Of a DNA stretch of 64,000 nucleotides, positions 12,501-24,100 are shown piece by piece. Every line of letters starts with the position of its first letter. The stretch's first letter is position 1. The notes beneath the pieces were generated by a model. That model saw only the letters and a program-made list of their open reading frames with translations. It was not told where the DNA came from and made no database searches. Origin of the DNA: Haliclona indistincta (Eukaryota > Porifera > Demospongiae > Haplosclerida > Chalinidae); NCBI GenBank assembly GCA_964017065.1, contig OZ024787.1, positions 3,810,503 through 3,874,502 of the forward strand. The letters are read 5' to 3'. The translations under genes were made by a program, and so were the position numbers.

Positions 12501-13324
12501 AGTTCACTTTTGTCATAGATTTGTCATCGGTCAATCATGGTGAAATATTCGGTTTGGGACCAGCTCATAACTACAGTGTAGCATTTTATTATGATGCTAA
12601 CTTGAGCTACTTTGGTTGGCCTCATGCTGCATATGGTGTCCTGGCAATATTGTGTCTACTGGTATTTGTAGTTACTCCAACACTCATTCTCTTATTCTAT
12701 CATCTCAAATCTTTCCAGCGATTTCTTACAAGATGTAAGTTAGACAGGCCAGGTCTGCATGCACTGGTGGATGCTTATCAGGGCTGCTTCAAAAACAGTG
12801 CAACTGATGGCAGTGAAAGAAGATACTTTGCTGGAATAATTCTTCTTTTTCCAATATGCTATGTCACCTTCATTATTACACAAGACACTGCAAAATTTAA
12901 TCAATTCCTTATTTTTAAAATTTGCTTACTTTTTATTATATTATCAATAATTGTTATTTTTCGACCATACAAAAAAGCTTTACACAATTTCACTTGCTTT
13001 ATGTTGGCTGTTGCTATAGCTGTTATTACAGTGTATGATGTATTTATTTTGCTGCTAAGCATCCCTGCATACACATCAATAATGATGCTATTCATTCCCT
13101 TCACACTTATCTGTTTCTACCACATTTTTCGCTTGATCAAGCCCTACTGCCGACGGACTAATTGCAAGAATAAAAGAACAACTAGTCCAGAAAATGTTGA
13201 GCCGCAACCATCTGATGAACAAACAACATCTACAGTTCCTGTCACTACTGTCTCACTTGATGAGCTTATAGCAGACGATCTACGTATGGACATTCCTGAA
13301 GAGAACAATGAACATGCAGTATAG
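9599..13324 (+). CDS. Giant beta-helix / multi-membrane cell-surface protein (intact, 1241 aa)
   Basis: A single uninterrupted exon. Residues 1-24 look like a signal peptide (ATG at 9599, second ATG two codons later). Residues about 35-680 are an Asn/Ser/Thr-rich region with repeated hydrophobic-beta steps, glycosylation sites and GGG(G)ISV / GGGIFIGF / GGGLFLGF turns, as in right-handed parallel beta-helix (pectin-lyase-like) folds. About 700-778 is a Cys-rich linker (CGCTNPTPP, GREGILCGNC, CIKC). From about 780 to 1180 there are some nine hydrophobic helices, with the loop motif HALVDAYQGCFKN between helices. The last 60 residues are a charged, Thr/Ser-rich cytoplasmic tail. Two decayed paralogues lie at 508-2080 and 57410-63101. 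I know no assigned function; a large adhesive or sensing receptor is a guess. Convergent with AP5Z1. Confidence 0.9.
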   Translation: MTMWYSFFRIMLALPMITFSSSTDQKFIYVDSSSLTGVNNSSCWEGGYSTPCFSLILALKGAQHYNHSITILLQPGQHQLHNGSETQLRNMSQLAIVGNTSQGEPVVITCQPLAGLAFLWSTNITISNLSLINCGKIQSEHDNDCNPIQVAILFTACSSIELSNLHVNESSGTGVALYNAMDKVSIDSCQFMYGGGGGLVIEASEATSQSFCIINNSTFTHNTPSSAAAGQWINPCGSTTRGGGGGISVVLRGEATNNTVQLVNSVRLNNNKAQFGGGLFLGFYDNASGNTVTVDNAEVTENEVLIEKASSASGGGIFIGFAATGTNGLFGNVVTINSTSIISNEADIGGGISVNLVHNAHECSTDSNKLVIDNSTFDSNTAFQGSSAYLSQSGKCNQPLLNTTVSSCSFTSGHCSTNQIALRCSGNVVIESMPLVIFHGFVMFMGDKENSYGFISALSLHSSSIELSSSAQLQFINNSAYNGAGIHLVGSSSIILNTGSTLLFKHNTASGQGGAIFADTCTLSQSGFCVFKQNDTSLHPDDWGMKITFIDNQLTTGQANSIYIDTVNVFDNNTVLFNGTFCWKGWTYLTKLGVQQNCTEQLRSGSAAYAKYESFNSTVSSGTQLQSIVKYKIRDIWFNDITEPNKIRVEFINGPAYPYRSPYTYDRPSTLSSMILANCSRDYTNQSSLLYVYPLQLPRFAVTILFEQCGDQYCGCTNPTPPQGFCLYCQTADKYGACPIYAYPNSSCVQGREGILCGNCIEGYAVAINDPDLSCIKCNYQYGVAIFLLLQLVPVLIMLTLLAVLHIKITDGGLSVFVLFSQMVTLQFPGMGYSSLVLNLVNYCIFSNYYHQYFLSIPLTVYSIWNLNFLNLDPVPFCIPFIDTATKAILLQYITAACPLVFIAVTYTWIKWYNNGYRLVVYITRPVHQLLARFWQKFKIQPSLIDTYAGLIQLSIMRFLATSVKLLKFTFVIDLSSVNHGEIFGLGPAHNYSVAFYYDANLSYFGWPHAAYGVLAILCLLVFVVTPTLILLFYHLKSFQRFLTRCKLDRPGLHALVDAYQGCFKNSATDGSERRYFAGIILLFPICYVTFIITQDTAKFNQFLIFKICLLFIILSIIVIFRPYKKALHNFTCFMLAVAIAVITVYDVFILLLSIPAYTSIMMLFIPFTLICFYHIFRLIKPYCRRTNCKNKRTTSPENVEPQPSDEQTTSTVPVTTVSLDELIADDLRMDIPEENNEHAV

Positions 13325-14086
13325 TACACATGTCAAAGAATTCATGTGTTATGCACTATCATCTTGTTTGGTAAAGGATAATTTAGCTGTGGTTGTTATA
13401 TTTTAGTATCACCTGATATTAATCAGTTATTGATTTCTTAAACATTCTTCTTTATTTTTACTTTTACTAAAATATTAGTTTCTTAATTTTAGTTACATTG
13501 CTGCTGATTTTTTATTGTGAATGCAATCTTTGATAATTAAAACGTTGGTCTACAATGCTGCCTTCTAGAACATTAATTTTTTTCTATATCTGCGTTGCAA
13601 TGGCGCAACACAGTGCAGGCCAATGCGTCACATGTTGATGTTCGAATTACATAAAAAACTGCATTAGAGAAGTCACTGAAGGGTTAATAATAACAATAAT
13701 AATGGTATCTATAGTGCCATGTCCATTGCAATCTTAGGGTGTGGTTTGTAACCAGTGAGCACAAAATCCTCAAAAGTGAAGTCATCAATGTTAGTCACCT
13801 GCCGAGCAAATGGCCAAATGCTAGTGTAGGGAATTTACGAGAAACACATTGCAACTGAGGAAAGAATAATAGAGTATGCATGGGCAGGGAGTATGACAAG
13901 GCCTGTAGCTACTGTTTTCGTGAGCACCTAATATAATGTACTCAAATTGTATCCTCGGTCGGATTAAACGTGCCTAGTTCAAACCACCCAATCAATGATA
14001 GATACAAATAATATGATATTAAAATCTTACATAAAAATTAATATTCACACACAAAATTTGTATTATAGTACATATTAGGGGTTTTG
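13325..14086. other. Convergent 3' intergenic region
   Basis: Between the receptor stop and the AP5Z1 stop. AT-rich, with no gene seen. The stretch 13995-14086 is shared with 1-93 and so belongs to the duplicated AP5Z1 3' segment. Confidence 0.5.
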
Positions 14087-17000
14087 TTAGTTGTTGGGTC
14101 CAGCTGACACAAGACATGAGGTAGCCTGCATGAGGGTGCAGATGAGTCGCTGCTTTTCCACTTGCTCTGGTTCACTGCTGTTAGGAGCAGGGCTCAGCAC
14201 AGCTGCTGCCACACTGGGCATCTTGAGCACATTGACCAGCTCATCGGCTCGGCTGAGCAGCAAGCGACGATTAGCGGGGTCAGACACATTGCCCTGTACA
14301 AGACAGAGAGGATGAGCACATGATATGCATTACATGAATAATAGTTGAATGATTGAGTTCACTGACAGACAGAGGATAAACAGAGGATAAACAGAGGACA
14401 ACAACAGTGCCTCTTTGACACATAATGATGCTTCAATTGTTTGAGAGATAACGGGTCATACATCCGATATAATGAGTAGAACTACACAGTCCATAAGCAC
14501 TATTCAAGCTGTAACACATGGCGACAAACGAGACCTGATCTCTGAAAACAACAGCAGCTATAAGCTCTTGACGTGGTCTAGTGCAGCATCCATTTACATC
14601 AGACTCTATGCTAGTGGTATAAGCTAGTCCATTTCTTTGCATCATGGACAGTCAGACTGATCGACCCACAAACACATGAGCTAAATCATTGTGATAGTAA
14701 GTCTTGGCAGTCAACAACCGATTATAATGGGTGGAACAACCAGCCACTAATTGCTAAAAGATCTCGTGTAACATGATTATGCATTATATAGAACAGCAGT
14801 CTAAACACTAGACCATCTCACTAATGATATGTAGATCAGTTACTAAGGCAACCATGATGCAATACAGGAAAGGGAGGGGCACAACCATAGCCAACACAAA
14901 ACTAGTTTTCCACATGATAGAAATTTTGCTTGTACAGTGGACCCTCACTAATCCGAACAGCCCCGTTCCGGGGGTGTTCGGATTAGTGAATTTGTTCGGA
15001 TTAGAGAAATGGGCATGTTTGTTCACTACTGACCACGCCCCTACATGAATTTTCATGAATTTTGGCGTTTCACGGCAATAATGGCGACTACTAGCACGCA
15101 GTTCTCTGTCCAGTGTTGTTCATGGTCGATCAAGTACAGTGTAGTACAGTAGCAGCCGTTACTTTCAATATGCGCGCAAACACCAATATACCGTATGCCT
15201 TATTACACAAAAAACAATTTTAAAATTTAATGATTCATGAATATTAATGAACCGAATCATCATTCGGATTAGCGAGGGTACGGATTAGGGTTGTTCGGAT
15301 TAGTGAGGGTCTACTGTACCACCTCATAGGGCATAATATTTTCAAAAATACATTTACAATTTGCAAATTATATAACGTCATATCAAAATTAAATGAAAAA
15401 ACAGATTCGTAAAATAAATTCCACACGAACATGGTACCACAAGCTGAGTGATATTATCCCACAGACAATCAACAGACAATGCTTGTAAATGTTTGGGTGT
15501 TACAGAGTTAAATTTTACCAAATTTTTTCCTTTTACAACGAAAATTTGTACATGTATCTACATTAAAAATACAGCACACATGAGCAAAGAAGTACATGTG
15601 CTCTTCAGTAGAGACCTCAAAAAATAGACAAAATAGACACATACCAGACTAAATTTCACGATCTTGTTGAGGCAGAGTAGAGCACGTGGTATGAGGTCCT
15701 GACAACGTGAGGCTAGCTTGGCTAGTGTTGCCATGATAACCAGCATTAGCCGGACAGTGTAGTGAGCCTGGCGTGTGAGATTCATGGCTGCCTCGTACGC
15801 CACAAGCTCTAGAGTCTGAGCAGAAGAGATATTTATAAGATATAAAGCAGAGGTGGTGGAGAGATATTACTCAGAGCATATTATAACAGCTGGTCATCAG
15901 ACATTTGTCAGGTCAAACTGCTTCAATGACCAGTCAAACATGTGTTTGTTCTGACATTATGTCAGGCCATACTAAGCACAATAGCTAGCTTTGATAGTGG
16001 TCAATAGGGTTGATTTCACTCAGAGTGAATATAATTAACAGCTACTTGCAGTGGTTTGGCCTGTAACAGCTTGTAAATACCTAAGACAACTTGAAGGTTA
16101 CATGCCAGGTCAATTTTGCTAATGTCTGGTCAAACTTTGCCTTGCCCAGACAATTGTCAGGCAGTGCCCAAAAATTATAATAGGCTCTGATTACTGACCT
16201 CAAAGAACATGGACAGTTCATTTGCCGAGCATCTCATGTCATAGCTGGTATTAGCATACTCACCAACCAACCACACCTGAGAGAGAACATTAAACAACGG
16301 CAGTAGTGAAAGGACTATCATTTAAATCTTTATCATTATTGTAGACATTGAAGAGCAAGTGTAGAGCCCCAGCATGCAAAACCTTGTGACAACACAACTA
16401 TTTCAGCAATGCTAGCTGCTGACTTATAATTATTTGAAACATGCATAGGCATGCACCCATGTGATTGATCAATGCAATTATCAATGCATTTATTCTAGTT
16501 TGTCACTATTTGCTGCAGCTAACTGGTTTGTCTCTCACCAGGTGTACATAGCAGTGTTCTCCGCCCACTCTAAGGTTCCTCATGTTACTGAGGAACTCTT
16601 TGAGCTCTCTCGAATGGTCCACAAGTAGTGATGGATGGGTCTTGAATATGAGTAGAAGCTGCTCTGATAACACTCTATAGACAAAGAAGAAAGAAAGAAG
16701 ACAGACAGAGAGAGTGAGAGAGAGAGAGAGAGGGATGGAGGTAGGGAGAGAGAGGGAGAGAGAGGGGAAGGGAGGGAGGGAGGGAGGGAGGGAGGGAGGG
16801 AGGGAGAGAGAGGGAGGGATGGAGGGAGAGAGGGAGAGAGAGAGAGAGACAGGGACAAACAGTAAGTAAACAATAGTAAATTGACAAGTATACGTAAGTG
16901 GGTATATATATGAGTGATCGAGTAGGTGATGAGTGAGTGGCTGAGTAAGTGGACACTCAGTTATTCCATCAGCGGTATATTTGCATAATGATATTTCGAC

Positions 17001-17902
17001 TAAGCAAATGTGAATGAGTAATTAGATTAGTCAATAAAAAAGTGAGTGGATGAACGAATGAATGAGCGAGTGAGTGAGTGGGCAAATAAGTGAGTGGGCA
17101 AATAAGTGAGTGAGTGAATAAGTGAGTGAGCAAGTGAGTGAGTGAGTGGGTAAATAAGTGAGCGAGTGAGTGAATAAGTGAGTGAGCAAGCGAGTGAGTG
17201 AGTGGGTAAATAAGTGAGTGAGTGAATGAGTGAATAAGTGAGTGAGCAAGCGAGTGAGTGAGTGGGTAAATAAGTGAGTGAGTGAATGAGTGAATAAGTG
17301 AGTGAGCAAGCGAGTGAGTGAATAAGTGAGTGAATAAGTGAGTGAGCAAGCGAGTGAGTGAGTGAGTGAGTGAATAAGTGAGTGAGCAAGCGAGTGAGTG
17401 AGTGAATAAGTGAGTGAATAAGTGAGTGAGCAAGCGAGTGAGTGAGTGAGTGAATAAGTGAGTGAGCAAGCGAGTGAGTGAGTGAATAAGTGAGTGAATA
17501 AGTGAGTGAGCAAGCGAGTGAGTGAGTGAGTGAATAAGTGAGTGAGCAAGCGAGTGAGTGAGTGAGTGGGTGAATAAGTGAGCTTTGTGTACGTATGAGT
17601 GAATAACCCAAGTACCTTCTAGTCTCATCTTGAAATGATGGTATCTTATAGAGGCACACTATCCTCTCGATCATGGCAGTCACTAGTTCAGAGATCAGCT
17701 CTTTCTTGCAGTGGTATATCACCACCTTGAAATAAACACTGCAAAAACACACAAACAGACATTTAACACATTGTAGTTAATGTGCATGTCATGTGATAAT
17801 CACCTGAGCAGCGTTGGAGTTACCTCGGCAACCGTCACCACTCGTTGGTGAGTAGCAAAATCGTTCATGAGAGCTAAAGATTGAGCAAGTCTAAAGACAA
17901 TA

Positions 17903-17957
<55 letters not shown>

Positions 17958-18008
17958 AGGGAGGGAGGGAGGGAGGGAGGGAGGGAGGGAGGGAGGGAGG
18001 GAGGGAGG

Positions 18009-18100
<92 letters not shown>

Positions 18101-21100
18101 GAGATGGAGGGAGGGAGAGAGGGAGAGAGGGAGAGAGGGAGAGAGGGAGAGAGAGAGGGAGAGATAGAGAGAGAGAGAGGGAGAGAGGAAGGGAAAATAT
18201 GTCAAGTATTATCTACATATTCAGTAGGTATTGAGTGTACAAAGTCTTCTAGAACAAGAAACTGGAGTAAGAAGAGTTAAATAACCTATCAATGGTGTCT
18301 CCACGACCGCTTTCTGTTCTCAGAAAGTGTCTGAACATTAGTTTATGTGAAGGGTCTTGTAGAGCAGACAGGCTAGTCATGTGCTCAGGGACAAGACTCT
18401 GCTCCACGACTACTGGGGCTAAAGTAGGAGAAAGAGAAGCAGATTTTGCATAAACATGTCAAAGGATATTTGCAAAGAAACTACTACTTGGTTGAAAAAA
18501 GGCAGAATTACTGGTATACACTCAATAGACGACGTGTTGATATCTCACCTAGAGTAGCAATGTAGTTAGCCGTGAGCACAGCAGCTAGACAAGGCAGGTC
18601 ACACAGTGAGTGAAACACCTAAAGAGAGAGAGAGAGAGGAAGGGAGGGAGGGTGAGGGGGGAGGGAGGGTGAGGGGGGAGGTAGGGAGGGAGGGAGAGGG
18701 AGGGAGGGAGAGAAAGGGAGGGAGGGAGGGAGGGAGGGAGGGAGGGAGGAAGGGAGGGAGGGAGGGAGGGAGGGAGAGAGAGAGAGAGAGAGGGAGGGAG
18801 GGAGAGAGAGAGAGAGAGAGGAGGGAGGGAGGAGGGAGGGAGGGAGGGAGGGAGGAGGGAGGGAGGGAGGGAGGAAGGGAGGGAGGAAGGGAGAGAGGGA
18901 AAGAGACGAAGAGAGGGAGGGAGAAAGAGAGAGAGTGAGAGAGAGGGAGAGGAGAGAGGGATGGATAGGGAGAGAGAATGAGTTAGAGTAATACTGTAGA
19001 AGTAGTGTGGTAGGTGTGTGGTAATGCTAGCTTACCTCTGATGCTGTTGCTTCAGTGATGAAGGAAGGCAGGAGTTGAATAAACTCAGCAATGAAAGTGG
19101 TGGGGAACCAAGCTAAGATCTACATGTGCAGGAGAGAAAAAAGATAAGTAATTTTGTGAGCAATACAAGTGTGACTAGTAAAGTGTGCTATAACAAAAGG
19201 CAGTGTGACAAAAAGGCTTGGTAACAGGGATGTGACCACTGGATTACTATTTAGTTATCCCTAAGATGCAAGAATACAACCATGGTATTAGAAATTGTAC
19301 TATGCTAGAACTTGTACTGTGTTAGAACACCATGAACAGTCACTAACATGGAAATATTTTGGATTAGGCAACACACTAAAGCCTACAGTTGATAATGAGT
19401 TCATGTGCAATCTCTTCACAGCAATGTCTGGTAACGTGTGAATCCAGGGGTGGAGATTCTTGAGCGTGAGAGTAACCAAGCTGTAAACACTCTGTCGCGA
19501 TTAGTAAGACTTTACGCTGCCCTGAGATATGCGCGGTGCAACAAGTCAGCGAGTTAAAACAATCAGATACCATTACAACTCATGAATGACAGAACAACAA
19601 TAGGCATTTATCAAATTGCTGTAATACCATTAGTTAGTGTAAAGTGTTTACAGTAAACATAGAGCAGCTGAACAAACAAAGAGTTAGTTTTAGTCAGTAG
19701 GTGATCACTCCGTTGTCGTCACTGATGTACAGCCGACCGGTCTTGTCGGATACGATGAACTGAGGGCACTTGAAGCTTGAGCCGTCACCGTCGCCGATAT
19801 AGCCCAGGAATTGCCCGTTGGTCGTGAACATGGACACGGTCTTGCTCTTGCACTCAGTTACGTAGAGAATGTCGTTGTTATCTACACACAGACCACATGG
19901 GCCTTTCAGACGACCCTTGTCTCCTTTGTTGTTGATGACAGCCAGCAGCTTTCCCTCGGGGGTGAACTTTTGAACTCGGTCATTCCCATTGTCAGCTACG
20001 TAGATCATTCCATCAGAGTCAGAGGCTATGCCGTGCGGATTGTTGAACTGTCCTGGCTGTGTTCCTTTGCGTCCAAAACAGTGGGAATAGCTGAGGTCAG
20101 CGTTGAGGACCTGAACGCGATGCTTGTTTCCGTACTCAGTGACAAAGAGCTTGCCAGTGTGGTGTACAGCCACGTCCCAAGGCAACTCAACTTGATGAGG
20201 CTGGGATCCATTGAATCCAACAGTAGCTCCTTCAGTTGTCAGTACCTGCAGTCGTTGATTGCCGCAGTTAGCTACAATAATGTGACCATCTTGAGTCACG
20301 GATACTCCTTGTGGGAAACTAAACTGCACTCTTCCCGAGCCACGTTTTCCAAAGCTGCTGACCTTCTTTCCGTTGTTCATGATGGTGATACTGTCCTTGC
20401 CCCACTCGGCTACAATGAGTTGACCATTGTTCGTAATGGCTACTCCAGCGGGCATAGAAAAGCTATTGAACGTCTGTCCTGCCTTCCTGGGCATGACTTC
20501 TACTGTGAGAGGCTCGTCAAGAATATCTGTTCCTCCAACCTGCACTCTCAGCTGGTGGAGACCAGCAGTGGGAGGAGAATAGCAGACCTCGAAACTGCCG
20601 GGAGCAACTTGGTGAATGACGCATTTAAAAACTAGCGTGGGATCAGCAATTGGATAAAGCTGGCAGGAAATTAGCTCAGAGGAGAGAGAATCGGAACTGC
20701 AAAACTCGAAGCTTGTTTTGTTGTGAGACATTCTAAACTTCACTACACTACCCAGTGCCTCTAAAACGCTAGTGCTTCTTGCAAACCTCACTCTGGTCTC
20801 CTCCAGTGGTTGGAGGTTGTCTTCTTTGACCTGCGAGCAAACAGCTGTCATGCGCTCCACCATTTGTCCCTTCATCACGAGAATCTCCTGCTGGCTCCCG
20901 ATCCTCAGCTCCTCCTCTGCAAATTCTTCACAGCACTTTAACTGGGTGATGGAAATGTCCGCTTCCTTCTTGCGAGCTGATATCTTCTCAATGTAGTCAT
21001 TGGTAACTTGATCAAGCTCTCTCATCAGTTGCCTTTCTGATTTCTGCAGGAGCTGCATCAGTTGCTTGACTGTATCTCCAATTTTCTTCCTCACGCCTCC

Positions 21101-24100
21101 TACCTGGTCCAAGAAAGTATCCTCCTGGGTTTCCAGGGCTTGCACAACAGTGGTAGTAGCAGCTAATTTCTTCTTCACTTGCTCGAGGCTTTTCACAATC
21201 TGCTGCTGGTGTCGTGGGAAGGCGTCAGCGATGGCGTCACACTCGTGGTCTTGGTGATGATCGATCTTGCAGAGCTGGCAAACAAGCTTGTCACACGTGT
21301 CGCAGTATACTTCAAGTGGCTTGCCATGGCTGTTGCACTCCATGGTGGGCTGCTCCTTGAGAGGAACTAGCTTGGAGGCAGTGGCTGCTACATCCTCTAC
21401 TCCCAGTATCTGGTGGTCGGTGAATGCAGTCCATCCATTGTGCTTGTCAACACAGGTCTGGCAGAGAAGCATGGAACATTTCTTGCAATACCCACTAGAC
21501 TGTTCTTGGTGGCAGTTTTCACAGCTATTTTTCTGAGACCCAGAAACCTTTTCCAGCAGTTGATGGAGCTCCAGGAGGTTGTTGATGAGGAAGGCAGACT
21601 GGAATCCACTCACTCCCTTGTCGGGTTGCTGTGTTGTCTGGCGGCAGACAGGGCATGGAATGAAGTGCTTGCCTCCTTGCACTTCAACAGGAAAACCAAT
21701 GAGACAATCGTGACAAAATGAGTGAAGACATGGCAGTGTCCTGGGCTGAGTGTAACGGTCCAAGCAGACAGGACAGGTCAGCTGCTGGTCAAGCTTCTTG
21801 AGGGCTTCCTTAGCTTTCCCTGCCATAGTGAAGGTCAAACTGTGCAAGGGACACTGAGTCATCCACTTATATACCAACAGAATGAGGCTCTAGCACATTA
21901 ACACATTAATGAGCAAACCATTTTTGGAGTTCTAAACAATACCAATGATACCAGGTTTGAAACATATCTTTATCTCTACTCCCTGTTCATATCTGTGTAT
22001 GATAATGATGAATCAAAGGCTGTTTGCACACACACCCATTTAAAAATTAGAGTCCAAGTACAAACAGAGCCATTAACAGTTCAGATTGATGTTTTCATAC
22101 AACATGACAAGCAAGAAGTGATAGAGCCTTTACCAAGTGATAATGAACACAAGTGCTTAGTGCAATACTTGGTTTCGTGACAGAGGTGTGATGGAATGTT
22201 CGCGCTGAGTATAAAGAGAAGAACGCGCTATGACAATGTGACTACCCACTGTTGGACAGGGTCCACAGATGAATTTCGCGGGAATATACTGATCTACTCT
22301 CAGCTTCGCATACTTTCGCAAAATTCATCCGTGGACCCTGTCCAACAGTAGGCTGTCACCTCGTCATAGCACGTTTTTCTCATTATAATTATTCAGCGCG
22401 ACCATTCCATCACTCCTCTGTCGCGAAACCAAGTATAACAAATCTATACTGTCACGCAAGTGGTTATTCTGTTTTGATCAGTGATGTACACTCACTCTTC
22501 ATGACCACATATAATAGACTAAGGGCACTTGAAACTTGAGCCATCACTGTCACCGACATAGCCAACGAATCCTTCTTCAATACCAACACACTCACTGTAT
22601 TACTGCCAAGCTCAGTTACATACAGTATGTCTGAATCCTCAACACACAGACATTAAGGAAACTTGAATCAGCTTTCTCCCTTACTGTCGATGATGACTAA
22701 CAGCTTACCTCGGGAGTGAACTTCTGAACTATGTTGTTGCTGCAGTCAGCCACGTAGACTGATTCTTCAGTTATGCATTGAATTCTCCAGGTTAAGCCCC
22801 TACGCTACATTGTACAGTCAATTTAATAAGGCCTCAGCTATCATTTTCACCGAAAAACCTTCCAGTACTGATAAACATACTCACAATGCTAATGTGGTCA
22901 CAGCTCTCTTCATCTGTTCACACTTATTCTTGCATAAGGTCTAGCTATTTGCATGCACACACGATTGGAGTCCGGGTACAAACAGAGCGGTCTAACTCAA
23001 TTTGGTGAAATTGCTGTTTGTGTTCTATAGGCCAGACATGACAAATGAGGTTGTCATATACACCTCCAGTGGCTTACCACATGGCTGCTAAACACCGTGG
23101 TAGACCGCTCTCTGAGGTGGAACTACCCTAGACCTACTCCCAGTATCCGGTAGTAGGCGAATGTTGTGCTGTCAACACAGGTCTAGCAGAACACGCTGTA
23201 GGCTGTTCTTTGAGACAATCAGGACAAAAGGACTGAAGACATAATTATCGGTCCAAGCAGATCAAGCTTAAACTGTGCAAGGTTTCGATACACTGAGTCA
23301 TTCACTTTTGAAAGGCATTTGAAATTACACGACCCATTTGTACACACTAATAGCTCAGGTCCAATCAAAGTTCTCTCAGTACAATACAGTAGGAGACCTA
23401 GACTATGCAGTCTAGAGCAGAATAAAAACATGTACGTGTATCAAGAGCAACGGATTCTTGTACTTGCGTACAACAACTACAATTTTTACATGAAAAATCT
23501 CTTATGAAAAACACAACCTGCCACTTGACAGTAGCATTATACATACAAGCAGACATCATTGTCTAATTTTATCTATTTCTACATAGACGGTCACTCCATT
23601 CTGATCATTAATGTACAGTTTATCAGAGTATACAACAGACCAAGGGCGTTTGAAACTTGAGCCATCACTGTCGCCGACATAGCCAATGAATCCATCTTCA
23701 ATAAACATACTCACTGTATTACTGCCACGCTCAGTCACATACAGCGTATGACGACTAACACAAAGACCTTGGGGACAGTTCAATCGGCCTTCTTCTCCTT
23801 TACTGTCAATGATGGCTAACAGGTCACCTTCGAGGGTAAACTTCTGAACTCTGTTGTTGCCGCAGTCAGCTACGTATACTATTCCTTCAATGTCGATAGC
23901 TAAGCCTCGTGGATCATCGAACTCTCCAGGTTGAGTTCCTTTGCTGCCAAAGCAATGCAAGTAGCTGAGGTCTTCAGCATTGAGGACCTGGACACGATTG
24001 TTACCAGTATCAGTGATGAATATCTTTTTATTTAAATAAACAGCCACATCCCATGGTTGATCAAACTGTAGTGGTCCAGATCCCTTACTGCCCACCGTAG

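Noticed and set aside
16969..17752. Long overlapping minus-strand frames rich in Leu-Thr-His-Ser
   Set aside because: Translations of the TGAG satellite in several frames at once; only 17616-17738 is coding (AP5Z1 exon 17).
17881..18938. Arg/Glu/Gly-rich and Ser/Leu/Pro-rich frames
   Set aside because: Artefacts of GA/GGGA repeats in AP5Z1 introns; the same holds for 34754-35065 and 36777-37066 outside the true exons.
19811..20635. 274-codon plus-strand frame opposite TRIM-NHL 1
   Set aside because: Shadow frame of the NHL/filamin coding strand; no domain, and similar shadows occur opposite the paralogues.
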